From assembly GCA_049578545.1 (NCBI GenBank), contig JBAUMF010000057.1:1-29342 (forward strand): a stretch of 29,342 bases of DNA, written 5' to 3'. Numbering within the stretch: position 1 is the first letter of the stretch; each line of letters opens with the position of its first letter. Below are positions 1 to 6,798 of the stretch, piece by piece. A program made the translations under genes and the position numbers. Under the pieces are notes generated by a model, which worked only from the letters and a program-made list of their open reading frames with translations, made no database searches and was not told where the DNA came from. Source of the stretch: DASQBT01 sp049578545 (lineage in GTDB: Bacteria > Pseudomonadota > Gammaproteobacteria > Burkholderiales > Thiobacillaceae).

Positions 1-2
1 TG

Positions 3-44
3 GACGATCTGCTCAATGGCACATCTACGGCACAGCAGAAATAA
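3..44 (+). CDS. possible C-terminal end of a gene entering from the left (partial)
   Basis: Reading frame 3 is open from the window edge and ends in TAA with the peptide DDLLNGTSTAQQK. A terminator-like hairpin and a tRNA remnant follow at once, as is common for a gene ending beside a tRNA target. Only 13 residues are visible, so neither function nor reality can be judged. It is listed because the frame closes cleanly just before the hairpin. Confidence 0.2.
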   Translation, partial: DDLLNGTSTAQQK

Positions 45-46
45 AG

Positions 47-72
47 AAGGGTTAAAGCAGCGTCTAACCCTT
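47..72 (-). terminator. hairpin terminator downstream of the tRNA-Thr remnant
   Basis: AAGGGTTA (47-54) pairs perfectly with TAACCCTT (65-72) across a 10-nt loop. Read on the minus strand, the stem lies 7 nt after the tRNA CCA end and is followed by CTTTATTT, so it fits the intrinsic terminator of the original tRNA-Thr. On the plus strand it could also end the partial gene at 3-44. Confidence 0.6.
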
Positions 73-79
73 TGATTAT

Positions 80-124
80 TGGTGCTGGTGACACGAGTCG
101 AACGTGCGACCTACTGATTACGAA
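80..124 (-). other. 3' half of tRNA-Thr(CGT), left attachment-site copy
   Basis: On the minus strand these 45 nt read as anticodon loop TTCGTAA (anticodon CGT), the 3' anticodon strand, variable loop, T arm with loop TTCGACT, 3' acceptor strand, and CCA. The 5' half is missing: the bases after 124 cannot pair as the other anticodon strand. The block recurs exactly and in the same orientation at 8297-8341. Tyrosine integrases commonly use tRNA 3' halves as core sites, so this is read as an att remnant. The tRNA-style terminator next to it suggests this copy is the chromosome-proximal junction. Confidence 0.75.
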
Positions 125-168
125 TCATCTCAACTTTCCAGCAACCATGCGGGTTTGCGCGAGATACT

Positions 169-230
169 GGTTCATAAAGAATGCCTTGGATACCCTATAT
201 TTTGCTTGGAACGGGCTTTTTTTATGAACC
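169..230. repeat. 10-bp inverted repeat near the left att copy
   Basis: GGTTCATAAA at 169-178 is the exact reverse complement of TTTATGAACC at 221-230, with 42 nt between. It lies between the tRNA half and the toxin-antitoxin promoter. It could be an integrase arm-type site, a regulator site or chance. Confidence 0.35.
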
Positions 231-251
231 GGTTTACCATTTAAAATTAGC

Positions 252-280
252 TTGCCAGCTATAGCACCTAGTGCTATACA
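252..280 (+). promoter_or_regulatory. promoter of the toxin-antitoxin operon
   Basis: TTGCCA (-35, 252-257) and TATACA (-10, 275-280) are separated by exactly 17 nt. The expected transcription start, near 287, gives a very short leader before the GGGAGG ribosome site (288-293) and the ATG at 300. This placement argues against the in-frame TTG at 252, which lies inside the -35 box. Confidence 0.6.
260..278. promoter_or_regulatory. palindromic operator overlapping the toxin-antitoxin promoter
   Basis: TATAGCAC (260-267) and GTGCTATA (271-278) form a perfect 8-bp inverted repeat around CTA. It fills the spacer and overlaps the -10 box. This is where HTH antitoxins of HigA type usually bind to repress their own operon, and the gene product at 667-981 is the likely ligand. 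Confidence 0.6.
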
Positions 281-299
281 TACGCTTGGGAGGCAGGGC

Positions 300-695
300 A
301 TGGCGATCTACAAGACCCGATGGTTTGATCGTTGGGCGCGCAAACAAGGATTGACCACGTCCAGCCTCTGCATGGCTATCCGCGAGATGACGGCAGGGCT
401 CTATGAAGCTGACCTGGGCGGCGGGCTACTGAAGAAACGGATAGCACGGCCCGGACAGGGAAAGAGTGGCGGCTTTCGCACGCTGGTTGCCACCAATCGG
501 GGAAACCGCTGGGTGTTTGTGTACGGCTTCTCCAAGAACGAGCGTAGCAACATTGATAAGGACGAAGAAGAGGCCTTGAAGAAGTTGGCTGCCCACCTGC
601 TGTCACTAACGGCACAGGCGCTCGGCAAGGCACAGCGCGCCGGTGAATTGATAGAGGTAGATTGCAATGCGCAAAACGAAATCACCCATCCTTGA
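300..695 (+). CDS. type II toxin, RelE/HigB-like (PF06296 type)
   Basis: This 131-aa protein has the pattern of the short RelE-like toxins: MAIYKTRWFDRWARK at the N-terminus, then LGGGLLKKRIARPGQGKSGG, then FVYGFSKNERSNID, and a helical C-terminus. Toxins of the RelE/HigB superfamily are ribosome-dependent mRNA endonucleases; the many Lys and Arg residues fit RNA binding. I chose the ATG at 300 because GGGAGG precedes it and the promoter lies upstream; an in-frame TTG at 252 is unlikely. The toxin comes first and overlaps the antitoxin by 29 bp, the HigBA order. No truncation or frameshift is seen. The family call is firm; activity is inferred. Confidence 0.87.
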   Translation: MAIYKTRWFDRWARKQGLTTSSLCMAIREMTAGLYEADLGGGLLKKRIARPGQGKSGGFRTLVATNRGNRWVFVYGFSKNERSNIDKDEEEALKKLAAHLLSLTAQALGKAQRAGELIEVDCNAQNEITHP

Positions 696-981
696 AGCTG
701 TTCACGACACTGCGAAGGGGCTGCACAAGGCGGGCGTGATGGACCAGATCACACTGCGCGAATTCGATCGCCTGTGCCTGCCGCCGGTCGAGCCTTTGGC
801 GCCGGAGGAAATCAAGCATATCCGTGAGACGTCACGGGTTAGTCAGGCGGTCTTTGCCCGGCTGCTGAACACCAGCGTGTCCACGGTACAGAAGTGGGAG
901 ATTGGCCAGAAGAAGCCGACGGGTACCGCACTCAAGCTTCTGCACCTGGTGCAAAAGCGCGGTCTGGAAGTGATCGCCTGA
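667..981 (+). CDS. HigA-like antitoxin, XRE-family HTH protein
   Basis: This 104-aa protein has a Cro/CI-type helix-turn-helix in its second half (about residues 48-95): an EIKHIRE helix, then SQAVFARLLNTSVSTVQKWE, then GQKKPTGTALKLL. The N-terminal 40 residues are the likely toxin-binding part. It starts inside the toxin gene (29-bp overlap), so translation is probably coupled. By family it should neutralise the toxin and repress the operon at the palindrome at 260-278. No gene follows closely on this strand; the next feature is the end of the RIT element. Confidence 0.87.
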   Translation: MRKTKSPILEAVHDTAKGLHKAGVMDQITLREFDRLCLPPVEPLAPEEIKHIRETSRVSQAVFARLLNTSVSTVQKWEIGQKKPTGTALKLLHLVQKRGLEVIA

Positions 982-1252
982 AACCGGGCTGCAGGGCAGG
1001 GGGTAAATACCATTCTCCGTACCCGTTCGATTTCGTCAGATCGTTATCAGTCAGAGGAGTGGGTCACGGATCTCGGCACCCTGACTTCGGTCAAGCCACC
1101 TGTTTTCTGCCAACATCTGTTATCGGGATCCAGGCCGTACCGTCACTTTCGGCCATGACCGGCCTGTCGTCGACCGCAAATGCTCGGAGTTTGAATGACG
1201 GTTCACTCCTACCAGAGGAGTCATTGATTACCTTCAGGCATCAGTCGGTACC
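982..1252. other. non-coding stretch between antitoxin gene and RIT element
   Basis: No frame on either strand has a convincing start, ribosome site or recognisable protein. There is a small inverted repeat ACTCCT/AGGAGT near 1204-1220 without a T tract. It may be remnant DNA of an older insertion. Confidence 0.5.
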
Positions 1253-1284
1253 TCGGCCTTATGTAGCGCTCCACATAAGCTCGA
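1253..1284 (+). repeat. RIT outer direct repeat, left copy
   Basis: This 32-bp sequence is identical to 4463-4494 in the same orientation. Its core is an imperfect palindrome with arms CTTATGT and ACATAAG around AGCGCTCC. It shares two bases (1283-1284) with the start of the 29-bp inverted repeat. Confidence 0.85.
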
Positions 1285-1310
1285 TTATGTAGACCGCTCG
1301 ATTATGTGGA
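1282..1310 (+). repeat. RIT terminal inverted repeat, left
   Basis: These 29 bp are the exact reverse complement of 4437-4465. They contain TTATGTAGA (1285-1293) and TTATGTGGA (1302-1310), two spaced copies of one motif, as expected for a recombinase binding site. Confidence 0.85.
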
Positions 1311-1402
1311 CTATTGGGGGTGGCATGTTTCGGACGCCATGTGCGGCGTGGCTCTTCGGCGATTGATGTAATGGCAAGCTCGACATAATTTCAGCGGTGA
1401 TC

Positions 1403-1422
1403 TGAAGTGGCGGTCCACTTCA
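1403..1422 (+). promoter_or_regulatory. perfect hairpin just upstream of the ritA ribosome site
   Basis: TGAAGTGG (1403-1410) and CCACTTCA (1415-1422) pair fully around a CGGT tetraloop. The 3' arm touches the AGGAG ribosome site (1422-1426). It could limit translation of the first recombinase or be a protein-binding operator. Confidence 0.45.
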
Positions 1423-1432
1423 GGAGACCGTT

Positions 1433-2392
1433 ATGAAACCCACCGCTTCGCACCGACCCACGCCAAAGGCTCGGTCCTCTGCATCATTTCCAGCACACAT
1501 TGCGGGCGAGTTGTGCCGCTACGACGCACATCTGCGCGATGTACGAGGGCTGGCGGCAACTACGCGTAAGGACAGGCTTTACGTCGCAGGCTTGCTGCTG
1601 CAACAGAAGTTCAAGGATCGCGCCATCGATATATCGCGGCTGCGACCCGATGACGTTCGCCAATTCCTTGCCCGCCAACTGGAGGCGCACAGAACGGCTT
1701 CCAATGCATCGCATCTCGCAGCGGCACTGCGCAGCTACCTTCGCTATCGGGCGACCTGCGGCGATCCGGTAGGCAAGCTCACCGCCGTCATCCAGAGTCC
1801 CGTCCACTGGAGGCTGTCGTCATTGCCCCGCGCGCTCAAGCCGGACGAGATCGAGCGCCTGCTGAACTCATTTACCGCCGATCTCCGTTGGCCCAAGCGC
1901 GGTTACGCCATCATTCGTTGCGCGTTGGACATGGGGCTGCGGTCATGCGAGATAGCCAGCCTGAAGATCGGCGACATCGACTGGCGTGCCGGCATCGTAA
2001 CGCTACGGGGCACGAAATCACTGCGGCAGGACGTACTGCCTTTGCCGATGGAAACCGGGCAGGCGCTGGTGGACTATCTGCAGAACGAGAGACCGCGTAC
2101 AGCCAACCCTTCGGTCTTCGTTCCACGCCTCGGTGATCATGATCGACCGATGACTGCCGGTGCGGTTCGAGGCGTGATCCGATGGGCGTATCAGCGCATC
2201 GGCCTGACGCATACACGTTCGCACGCGCTGCGCCACGCCTTCGCCTGTCGTTTGGTTGAGAGCGGCAGTTCGCTCAAGGAAGTCGCAGACCTGCTGCGCC
2301 ACCGTTCGCTGAACACCACCCTGATCTACGCCAAGCTCGACACACCTAAGCTGTCGGCCGTTGCCCTGCCGTGGCCCGGGAGCGCATCATGA
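1433..2392 (+). CDS. ritA: RIT tyrosine recombinase A
   Basis: This 319-aa site-specific recombinase acts by DNA strand exchange at the element ends. The N-terminal half (about 20-125) is a core-binding domain. The catalytic domain has R170 in MGLRSCEIASL, a beta-hairpin lysine region (RGTKSLRQ), H264-x-x-R267 in HALRH, H290 in LLRHRS and the nucleophile Y299 in LIYAKLD, nine residues after H290 as is typical. The start at 1433 is set by AGGAG (1422-1426). Its stop codon overlaps the ATG of the next gene (ATGA, 2389-2392), so the three recombinases are translationally coupled. The first place in a trio fits RitA. Assignment to RIT rests on the trio and the end repeats. Confidence 0.88.
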   Translation: MKPTASHRPTPKARSSASFPAHIAGELCRYDAHLRDVRGLAATTRKDRLYVAGLLLQQKFKDRAIDISRLRPDDVRQFLARQLEAHRTASNASHLAAALRSYLRYRATCGDPVGKLTAVIQSPVHWRLSSLPRALKPDEIERLLNSFTADLRWPKRGYAIIRCALDMGLRSCEIASLKIGDIDWRAGIVTLRGTKSLRQDVLPLPMETGQALVDYLQNERPRTANPSVFVPRLGDHDRPMTAGAVRGVIRWAYQRIGLTHTRSHALRHAFACRLVESGSSLKEVADLLRHRSLNTTLIYAKLDTPKLSAVALPWPGSAS

Positions 2393-3363
2393 GCGCGCGC
2401 ATCGGATTGCAGCAGCGAATCAACGACTATCTTGCCGAGCGGCGGCGCCTCGGTTTCGATCTGCGTTCAAGGGATACGCTGCTGGCCGGATTCGTCCGGT
2501 ATGTTGCCGACCGGCATCACCGTGGGCCACTGACGGCTGATCTCATGGTGGATTGGGCGCGACAGGACAGGTGGCAACGTGGCACGCCATCCACCTGGGC
2601 CGCCCGTCTGGCAAAGGTTCGCCATTTCGCCCGCTACCTGAAGCAGTTCGAGCCGGATACCGAAGTGCCAGAGGAAGCGGTCTTTGGTCCGGAGCCCGGA
2701 CGTGTCGCCCCACACATCTTCCATGAGGAGGAAATCGTCCAATTGCTGGCGGCGGCCCGTCGGCTCGGACCGCAGGGGAGCATACGCCCGCCAACTTACG
2801 AAGCCCTCTTTGGCCTGATGGCCTCGACCGGCTTGCGGGTTTCGGAGGCCATTCACTTGAGGGATGCCGATGTCGATCTCAAGCATGGGATGCTGACGAT
2901 TCGGCAGACCAAGTTCGCCAAGTCACGTCAGTTGCCCGTGCATCCAAGCACTATTGCCGCGTTGGCACGCTACCGGCAGCAACGTGCACGGCACGTTCCT
3001 GTGACGCCCGGCATGCTCTTCCTCATTGGCAGTCGTGGCCGGCGGTTGGGGCTGCCGCTCGGCGAGCGACAGGCCCATCGCGTCTTCACCGCACTGCGTG
3101 ACAGCCTGGGCTGGGTGAATCGCGGCGCCCATGCGGCACCACGGCTGCATGATCTGCGCCACACCTTTGCCGTCCGCCGCATGATGCTCTGGCATGCCGA
3201 GGGCACCGACATCGACCAGATGATGCTGGCGCTGTCGACCTACATGGGGCACGCCGAGATCTTCTACACCTACTGGTATCTGACGGCCGTTCCGGAATTG
3301 ATGGCGCTGGCCGGCGGCAAGTTCGAGCGTTTCGCCAATCTTTCGGGAGATGGCAATGAGTAA
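2389..3363 (+). CDS. ritB: RIT tyrosine recombinase B
   Basis: This 324-aa tyrosine recombinase begins at the ATG at 2389, which overlaps the stop of ritA; an in-frame GTG at 2371 is less likely. Visible catalytic residues are R150 in STGLRVSEAIHL, the lysine strand RQTKFAKSRQLPV, H254-x-x-R257 in HDLRH, H288 in YMGHAEI and Y297, nine residues later, in TYWYLTA. Two other tyrosines (293, 295) lie close by, so the nucleophile is assigned by spacing. It is the middle gene of the trio and ends inside the start of ritC. In RIT elements all three recombinases are thought to act together. Confidence 0.88.
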   Translation: MSARIGLQQRINDYLAERRRLGFDLRSRDTLLAGFVRYVADRHHRGPLTADLMVDWARQDRWQRGTPSTWAARLAKVRHFARYLKQFEPDTEVPEEAVFGPEPGRVAPHIFHEEEIVQLLAAARRLGPQGSIRPPTYEALFGLMASTGLRVSEAIHLRDADVDLKHGMLTIRQTKFAKSRQLPVHPSTIAALARYRQQRARHVPVTPGMLFLIGSRGRRLGLPLGERQAHRVFTALRDSLGWVNRGAHAAPRLHDLRHTFAVRRMMLWHAEGTDIDQMMLALSTYMGHAEIFYTYWYLTAVPELMALAGGKFERFANLSGDGNE

Positions 3364-4369
3364 GCGAACCAAGTTACCGCCTTCGTTTGCCGCACTCGTG
3401 CAAACCTACTTCGCCGAGTACCTGACTCAACAGCGGGCGCTCAGCGCGCAGACCATCGCTGCCTATCGCGATGGCTTCGTGCTCTTCATCAACTTTGCAG
3501 AAGCGCGTCTGGGCAAGTCGCCGGCCGCCATGGCGCTGGCCGACATCACGCCGGAACTCATCATGGCCTTCCTCGATCATCTGGAATGCCAGCGGCACAA
3601 TTCCGTGCGCAGCCGCAATGCACGTCTGGCGACGCTGTGGTCGTTCCTGAAGTTCGCTGCGCATAGGGACGTGGCGTCACTACAGGTGATCGAACGCGCA
3701 CTGGGCGTTCCGGTGAAGCGCTTCGAGCGCCCGATGTTCGGCTATCTGTCTCGCGAGGAGATGCTGGCGGTGATCGGTACGCCGGATGAGTCCTGGCTGA
3801 GCCAACGGGATCACGCACTGTTCCTGCTGATGTACAACACCGGCGCGCGCGTGTCGGAGATCGTCGGTCTCAAAGTCGGCGACGTGGTGCTCGACGCCGC
3901 CGCCGCTTGCGTCCATCTGCACGGCAAGGGCAGAAAGCAGCGGAGCGTCCCGCTGTGGCATTCGACTGTGAAGGCGGTGCGGGCCTGGGTGCGTTTCAAT
4001 CATCAGTTCACGGCGGCATCGCCCCTGCTGCCAAGCCGCGACGGGAGCGCGATGACTCGCTCGAATGTGACGAAGCGGTTGTTGCTGGCGGTGCGAACAG
4101 CCTCAGAACACCATCCCCGTCTGACGCAACAGCGTGTCTCGCCGCACACCATCCGCCACACCACGGCGATGCACCTGTTGCAGGCCGGCGTCGACATCAG
4201 CGTCATCGCGCTCTGGCTTGGCCATGAAAGTCCAGCCACCACGCACCACTACATCGAGGCCGATCTGACCATGAAGGAACGTGCCTTGGCCAGGCTTCAT
4301 GAACCAGACGTCAAGATTCAACGCTACCGTGCGCCTGACTCGCTGATCGACTTCCTGAAGACCCTGTGA
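3356..4369 (+). CDS. ritC: RIT tyrosine recombinase C
   Basis: This 337-aa protein has an N-terminal SAM-like core-binding domain (about 10-100; motif LTQQRALSAQTIAAYRDGF). Its XerC/D-like catalytic domain has R165 in NTGARVSEIVGL, lysines in LHGKGRKQRSVPL, H264-x-x-R267 in HTIRH, H290 in WLGHESP and Y299 in HHYIEAD. I prefer the ATG at 3356, with GGAG seven bases upstream, over the ATG at 3350. It overlaps ritB by 8 bp. It is the most XerD-like of the three. TTATGTGGA follows its stop at 4370-4378, the first copy of the end motif on the right side. Confidence 0.88.
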   Translation: MSKRTKLPPSFAALVQTYFAEYLTQQRALSAQTIAAYRDGFVLFINFAEARLGKSPAAMALADITPELIMAFLDHLECQRHNSVRSRNARLATLWSFLKFAAHRDVASLQVIERALGVPVKRFERPMFGYLSREEMLAVIGTPDESWLSQRDHALFLLMYNTGARVSEIVGLKVGDVVLDAAAACVHLHGKGRKQRSVPLWHSTVKAVRAWVRFNHQFTAASPLLPSRDGSAMTRSNVTKRLLLAVRTASEHHPRLTQQRVSPHTIRHTTAMHLLQAGVDISVIALWLGHESPATTHHYIEADLTMKERALARLHEPDVKIQRYRAPDSLIDFLKTL

Positions 4370-4436
4370 TTATGTGGAGAACAAAATACACGCGGCCTCT
4401 GCACATCAGCGGTTGGCGCGTATCCACAGGCTCAAT

Positions 4437-4465
4437 TCCACATAATCGAGCGGTCTACATAATCG
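4437..4465 (-). repeat. RIT terminal inverted repeat, right
   Basis: This is the exact reverse complement of 1282-1310 over 29 bp. TCCACATAA (4437-4445) and TCTACATAA (4454-4462) are the two motif copies. Its outer edge runs into the direct-repeat palindrome. Confidence 0.85.
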
Positions 4466-4494
4466 GCCTTATGTAGCGCTCCACATAAGCTCGA
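4463..4494 (+). repeat. RIT outer direct repeat, right copy
   Basis: It is identical to 1253-1284 over 32 bp in the same orientation. Beyond 4494 the two flanks differ (left copy TT, right copy CG). Confidence 0.85.
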
Positions 4495-4552
4495 CGATGG
4501 GACGTTCACGCGATAGCGCTTGAACTTGCGCTGTTGGCAGGACGCGGAAGAA

Positions 4553-4906
4553 TTACTTCAGTGCCTCAACCAGCTTAATCGCTATCAACTGACGATCTTT
4601 TGGCAACGACCTAAATGCCGCAAGCAGGTGAACTTCCTCGCTTGATTCCTTGCGGCTCTCACGGGTCATCGCCATCAGTTCTCCAGTCTCGAAGCCCAAT
4701 GCTTCTGCCAGCTTCAAGAGGTTGTCACCCTTTGGCACTTCCCGTTTGCCAGATTCCCAAGCGGCCACAGCGGTTTGGGTTACGCCAACCTTCGAGTTGG
4801 ATAACGCACGCGGCATACCCAGGCTCAGGGGGCTTGGCGAGTCAGAGGCAAGGGAAGCACGCCCCACGCTGGAGCGGTTTTTCAGGGAAGTGGCAGCACC
4901 GTTCAC
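4553..4906 (-). CDS. small XRE-family HTH regulator
   Basis: This 117-aa protein has a helix-turn-helix of Cro/CI type in the middle: VGVTQTAVAAWESGKREVP followed by GDNLLKLAEALG (about residues 40-76). The C-terminal part, LPKDRQLIAIKLVEALK, looks like a small helical tail. The proposed start is a GTG at 4906 without a good ribosome site, and the N-terminal 28 residues (Ser/Arg-rich) are poor, so the true N-terminus may be lost or the gene decayed. It stands alone beside the right end of the RIT element. A phage-like or plasmid-like repressor role is possible; its target is unknown. Confidence 0.55.
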   Translation of the reverse strand: MNGAATSLKNRSSVGRASLASDSPSPLSLGMPRALSNSKVGVTQTAVAAWESGKREVPKGDNLLKLAEALGFETGELMAMTRESRKESSEEVHLLAAFRSLPKDRQLIAIKLVEALK

Positions 4907-5259
4907 GCCTCTGCCGGCGAGCGGGGCTCAGGTGCAGAGACCGCCGTCTCTGGATAGAGCCGAGGCTGCTTGAAGAGCGTGCCCGCCCAGTCCGCGCTAC
5001 CCATTCTCAGGCTTGGATGCCTCGAGAGCTTGATCGTTGGCCGCTTATCCAGGCCTCTAAAGCCTCGAAGGTGTCGGGCCACTCATGGTTGTACCCCGCA
5101 TCAAACACCGCCATGCAGGAGGTGATCGAGTTGGGGTGGGCAGAGTGACGCGGTGGCGGATGCTATCGATGCCCCTCGCGAAGGGGCAAGCGCCTGCTGA
5201 GAAGAGATGACGGCCAAAGCCTTCACGCATTTTCAGCTGACTTCTCGCTGACAGAATGC
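4907..5259. other. stretch without a convincing gene
   Basis: Only short open frames occur. One minus-strand frame (5114-5007, 35 codons, MAVFDAGYNHEW...) reads like protein but lacks a ribosome site and stops early; it may be the tail of a broken gene. A GCCCCTCGCGAAGGGGC hairpin lies near 5171-5187. Confidence 0.4.
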
Positions 5260-5625
5260 TTGGTCGAAACGTTGCAAGAAGACAACAAAGACTTATCGCA
5301 ACAAAAAACGGGAACGTCCCGGAAACCCGCGTGGATACTGGATTGTGCAACATTGGTTGCACTTGCGCAGCGCCCCCAGCCACGGCACGCTCCAAACATG
5401 AGCCGAAATTCTGCATCTGCTGGTGGAGTTGGATCTGAACGCAAGGCCGGTGAAAGCTTGCCTGGCGCCCTTGAACAAGGTGCGGCCAACGAACGCTGGC
5501 CGCAAGAGCACGCGCATCGCCTAGTGCATTCCGATTCCATCCTCGGCATTGCGGCGCCAGACAGCCACAGCCTGAGCTTGATGCGAACGCGGCTGCGTGA
5601 GCTGGCGGCCGGATTGGAATCGTGA
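5260..5625 (+). CDS. doubtful hypothetical protein
   Basis: This open frame (121 codons if it starts at the TTG at 5260) ends 42 bases before the gene at 5668 and in the same direction. The first part, LVETLQEDNKDLSQQK, looks coiled-coil-like and the end, MRTRLRELAAGLES, looks helical. The middle is low-quality sequence and no family is recognised. The start is uncertain: an ATG at 5398 would give 75 residues, and the frame is open further upstream. A real small gene, a decayed gene and chance are all possible. Confidence 0.25.
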   Translation: MVETLQEDNKDLSQQKTGTSRKPAWILDCATLVALAQRPQPRHAPNMSRNSASAGGVGSERKAGESLPGALEQGAANERWPQEHAHRLVHSDSILGIAAPDSHSLSLMRTRLRELAAGLES

Positions 5626-5667
5626 TCTCTCCAACGCCATTTAGTCGTACTGCACCGGGAGCCTGCT

Positions 5668-6384
5668 ATGACGTTCCGCATTGACTACCTGTATCGCCGA
5701 GAGGGCACCGATGGCTGGGTCTTCGACATAAAGGGCATTGAGGGCCGAGGCGTATACGGCACGCTCGTCACCAACCCTGAGGGTCGCGCGCTCTATTTGG
5801 AGGACCGGGAGCACCTCATCCCGATCCCACCAGGGACGCTGCTGCTGTCTGCGACCGAGTTTTGCGTCCCGGCCAACAGCAGCAAGGCGCAGGCCATGCG
5901 AATGCTCGCCCTGGCGCTTCTTCGCCTGGGGTGGGGCCCCGAGGTCAATCAACAGAACAAGGTGGTATCACGTCCACCTGCCAATGGGGCCGAAGCCGCC
6001 ATGATCGTCAACGCACGGAATGCGGTCCTGGCAGCTGCGGAATGGCTGACCGCTGGGCAGGTCGTGGAGCGAGCGGGCTTCTCCCTCTACAAGAGTCAGT
6101 TGGAGCAGTGGAGGAATGAAGGGCGGATCTTCGCCATCCGGCATGAAGGTGCGGACCGTTACCCCGGCTACGCGTTCAACCCCGAAACCTATTGGCCGAT
6201 CGCAGCCGTGGCACACGTGCTCGCCGTGTTTCAAGCGAGCCGAGATGCCTGGGAGGTGGCTTATTGGTTCGCCAGCGCGAATGGCTTTCTGGGCGGCAGC
6301 CGGCCGCAGGATCTGATCCTGACTTGCCCGGACGAGGTCATTGCCGCCGCAACGGATGAGATGACTGGGCCCATCCATGGTTAG
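5668..6384 (+). CDS. MbcA/ParS-like (DUF2384-type) protein with HTH-like segment
   Basis: This 238-aa protein has three parts. Residues 1-75 form a beta-rich domain with no known match. Residues about 125-175 (WLTAGQVVERAGFS, QLEQWRNEGRIFAIRHEG) resemble a winged-helix or MerR-like DNA-binding segment. The C-terminus (AWEVAYWFASANGFLGG then SRPQDLI and VIAAATDE) resembles the toxin-binding domain of MbcA/ParS antitoxins. GGGAG (5657-5661) lies six bases before the ATG. Antitoxins of that type usually sit beside a RES-domain toxin; none is seen here, so it may be an orphan regulator. The family call is by motif memory and is moderate. Confidence 0.6.
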   Translation: MTFRIDYLYRREGTDGWVFDIKGIEGRGVYGTLVTNPEGRALYLEDREHLIPIPPGTLLLSATEFCVPANSSKAQAMRMLALALLRLGWGPEVNQQNKVVSRPPANGAEAAMIVNARNAVLAAAEWLTAGQVVERAGFSLYKSQLEQWRNEGRIFAIRHEGADRYPGYAFNPETYWPIAAVAHVLAVFQASRDAWEVAYWFASANGFLGGSRPQDLILTCPDEVIAAATDEMTGPIHG

Positions 6385-6798
6385 GCAATTTGGACGCAAG
6401 ACGACGGCCTGGAGGCTGCGGAAGTGCGCGCCCATGGCGCCTCAAGGGTTTCAGCCATTATGTTGAAAGTCCCCGTCTCCATCGTCCCCGGCGGTCATGG
6501 CGCCGAGCGGCAGCTCGGGCACCTGCTCATCAAGAATGTGGGGGGCGGTTCGCTTAACCGCCTCGTAGGCGCGAGACCAAGGGCCGCCGTCGCCGATCAT
6601 AGGGCGAATTGGGACGACTCGTGCCTGGGGCCACCAGACGGCCGAGCCTAGCCGGTCTGGTGGCCCCAGGCAGTAATCGGATCCCGATCCTGAACATTTC
6701 TCGGCAGCTCTCAGCACAAGATCCCAGATTGACCACCTGTGTAGCCGCGGAGACACTCTCCAAGGTGGTCTTCTATTTCCTACCCTTGGATCGGAACA
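6385..6798. other. intergenic stretch with strong palindromes
   Basis: It holds the 18-bp inverted repeat at 6622-6672 and a smaller palindrome ATCGG-ATC-CCGAT at 6676-6688. A minus-strand open frame (6600-6451, MIGDGGPWSRAYEAVKR...) could be the end of a broken gene but matches no family I know. No promoter for the oxidoreductase gene is obvious. Confidence 0.45.
6622..6672. repeat. 18-bp perfect inverted repeat
   Basis: TGCCTGGGGCCACCAGAC (6622-6639) and its exact complement (6655-6672) surround a 15-nt spacer. No T tract follows on either side, so it is not a standard intrinsic terminator. It may be the end of a lost mobile element, a recombination site or a strong RNA hairpin. Confidence 0.7.

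Larger units (their letters stand above)
1253..4494 (+). mobile_element. RIT element (recombinases in trio), complete
   Basis: Three overlapping tyrosine recombinase genes in the same direction (1433-4369) are enclosed by matching ends. A 32-bp direct repeat, itself largely palindromic, lies at 1253-1284 and 4463-4494. Inside it, a 29-bp perfect inverted repeat lies at 1282-1310 and 4437-4465. The ends are built from several copies of the short motif TTATGTRG. This layout matches RIT elements as described in proteobacteria. All three enzymes keep their catalytic residues, so the element may be functional. Outer boundaries are inferred from the repeats; the exact target site cannot be proven without an empty site. 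Confidence 0.85.

Noticed and set aside
80..124. A complete tRNA-Thr gene here or at 8297-8341
   Set aside because: The bases beyond the anticodon loop cannot form the 5' anticodon strand, D arm or acceptor strand. Only the 3' half is present.
2371..2388. GTG start for the second recombinase
   Set aside because: The ATG at 2389 overlaps the previous stop as ATGA, the usual coupled arrangement; the GTG would add residues lying within the first gene.
5007..5114. Minus-strand 35-codon frame MAVFDAGYNHEWPDTFEALE
   Set aside because: It reads like protein, but lacks a ribosome site and is closed upstream by a stop within about 12 codons; perhaps a gene fragment.
6451..6600. Minus-strand frame beginning MIGDGGPWSRAYEAVKR
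   Set aside because: It is somewhat protein-like, but has no ribosome site, is 49 codons long and matches no family; at most a remnant.
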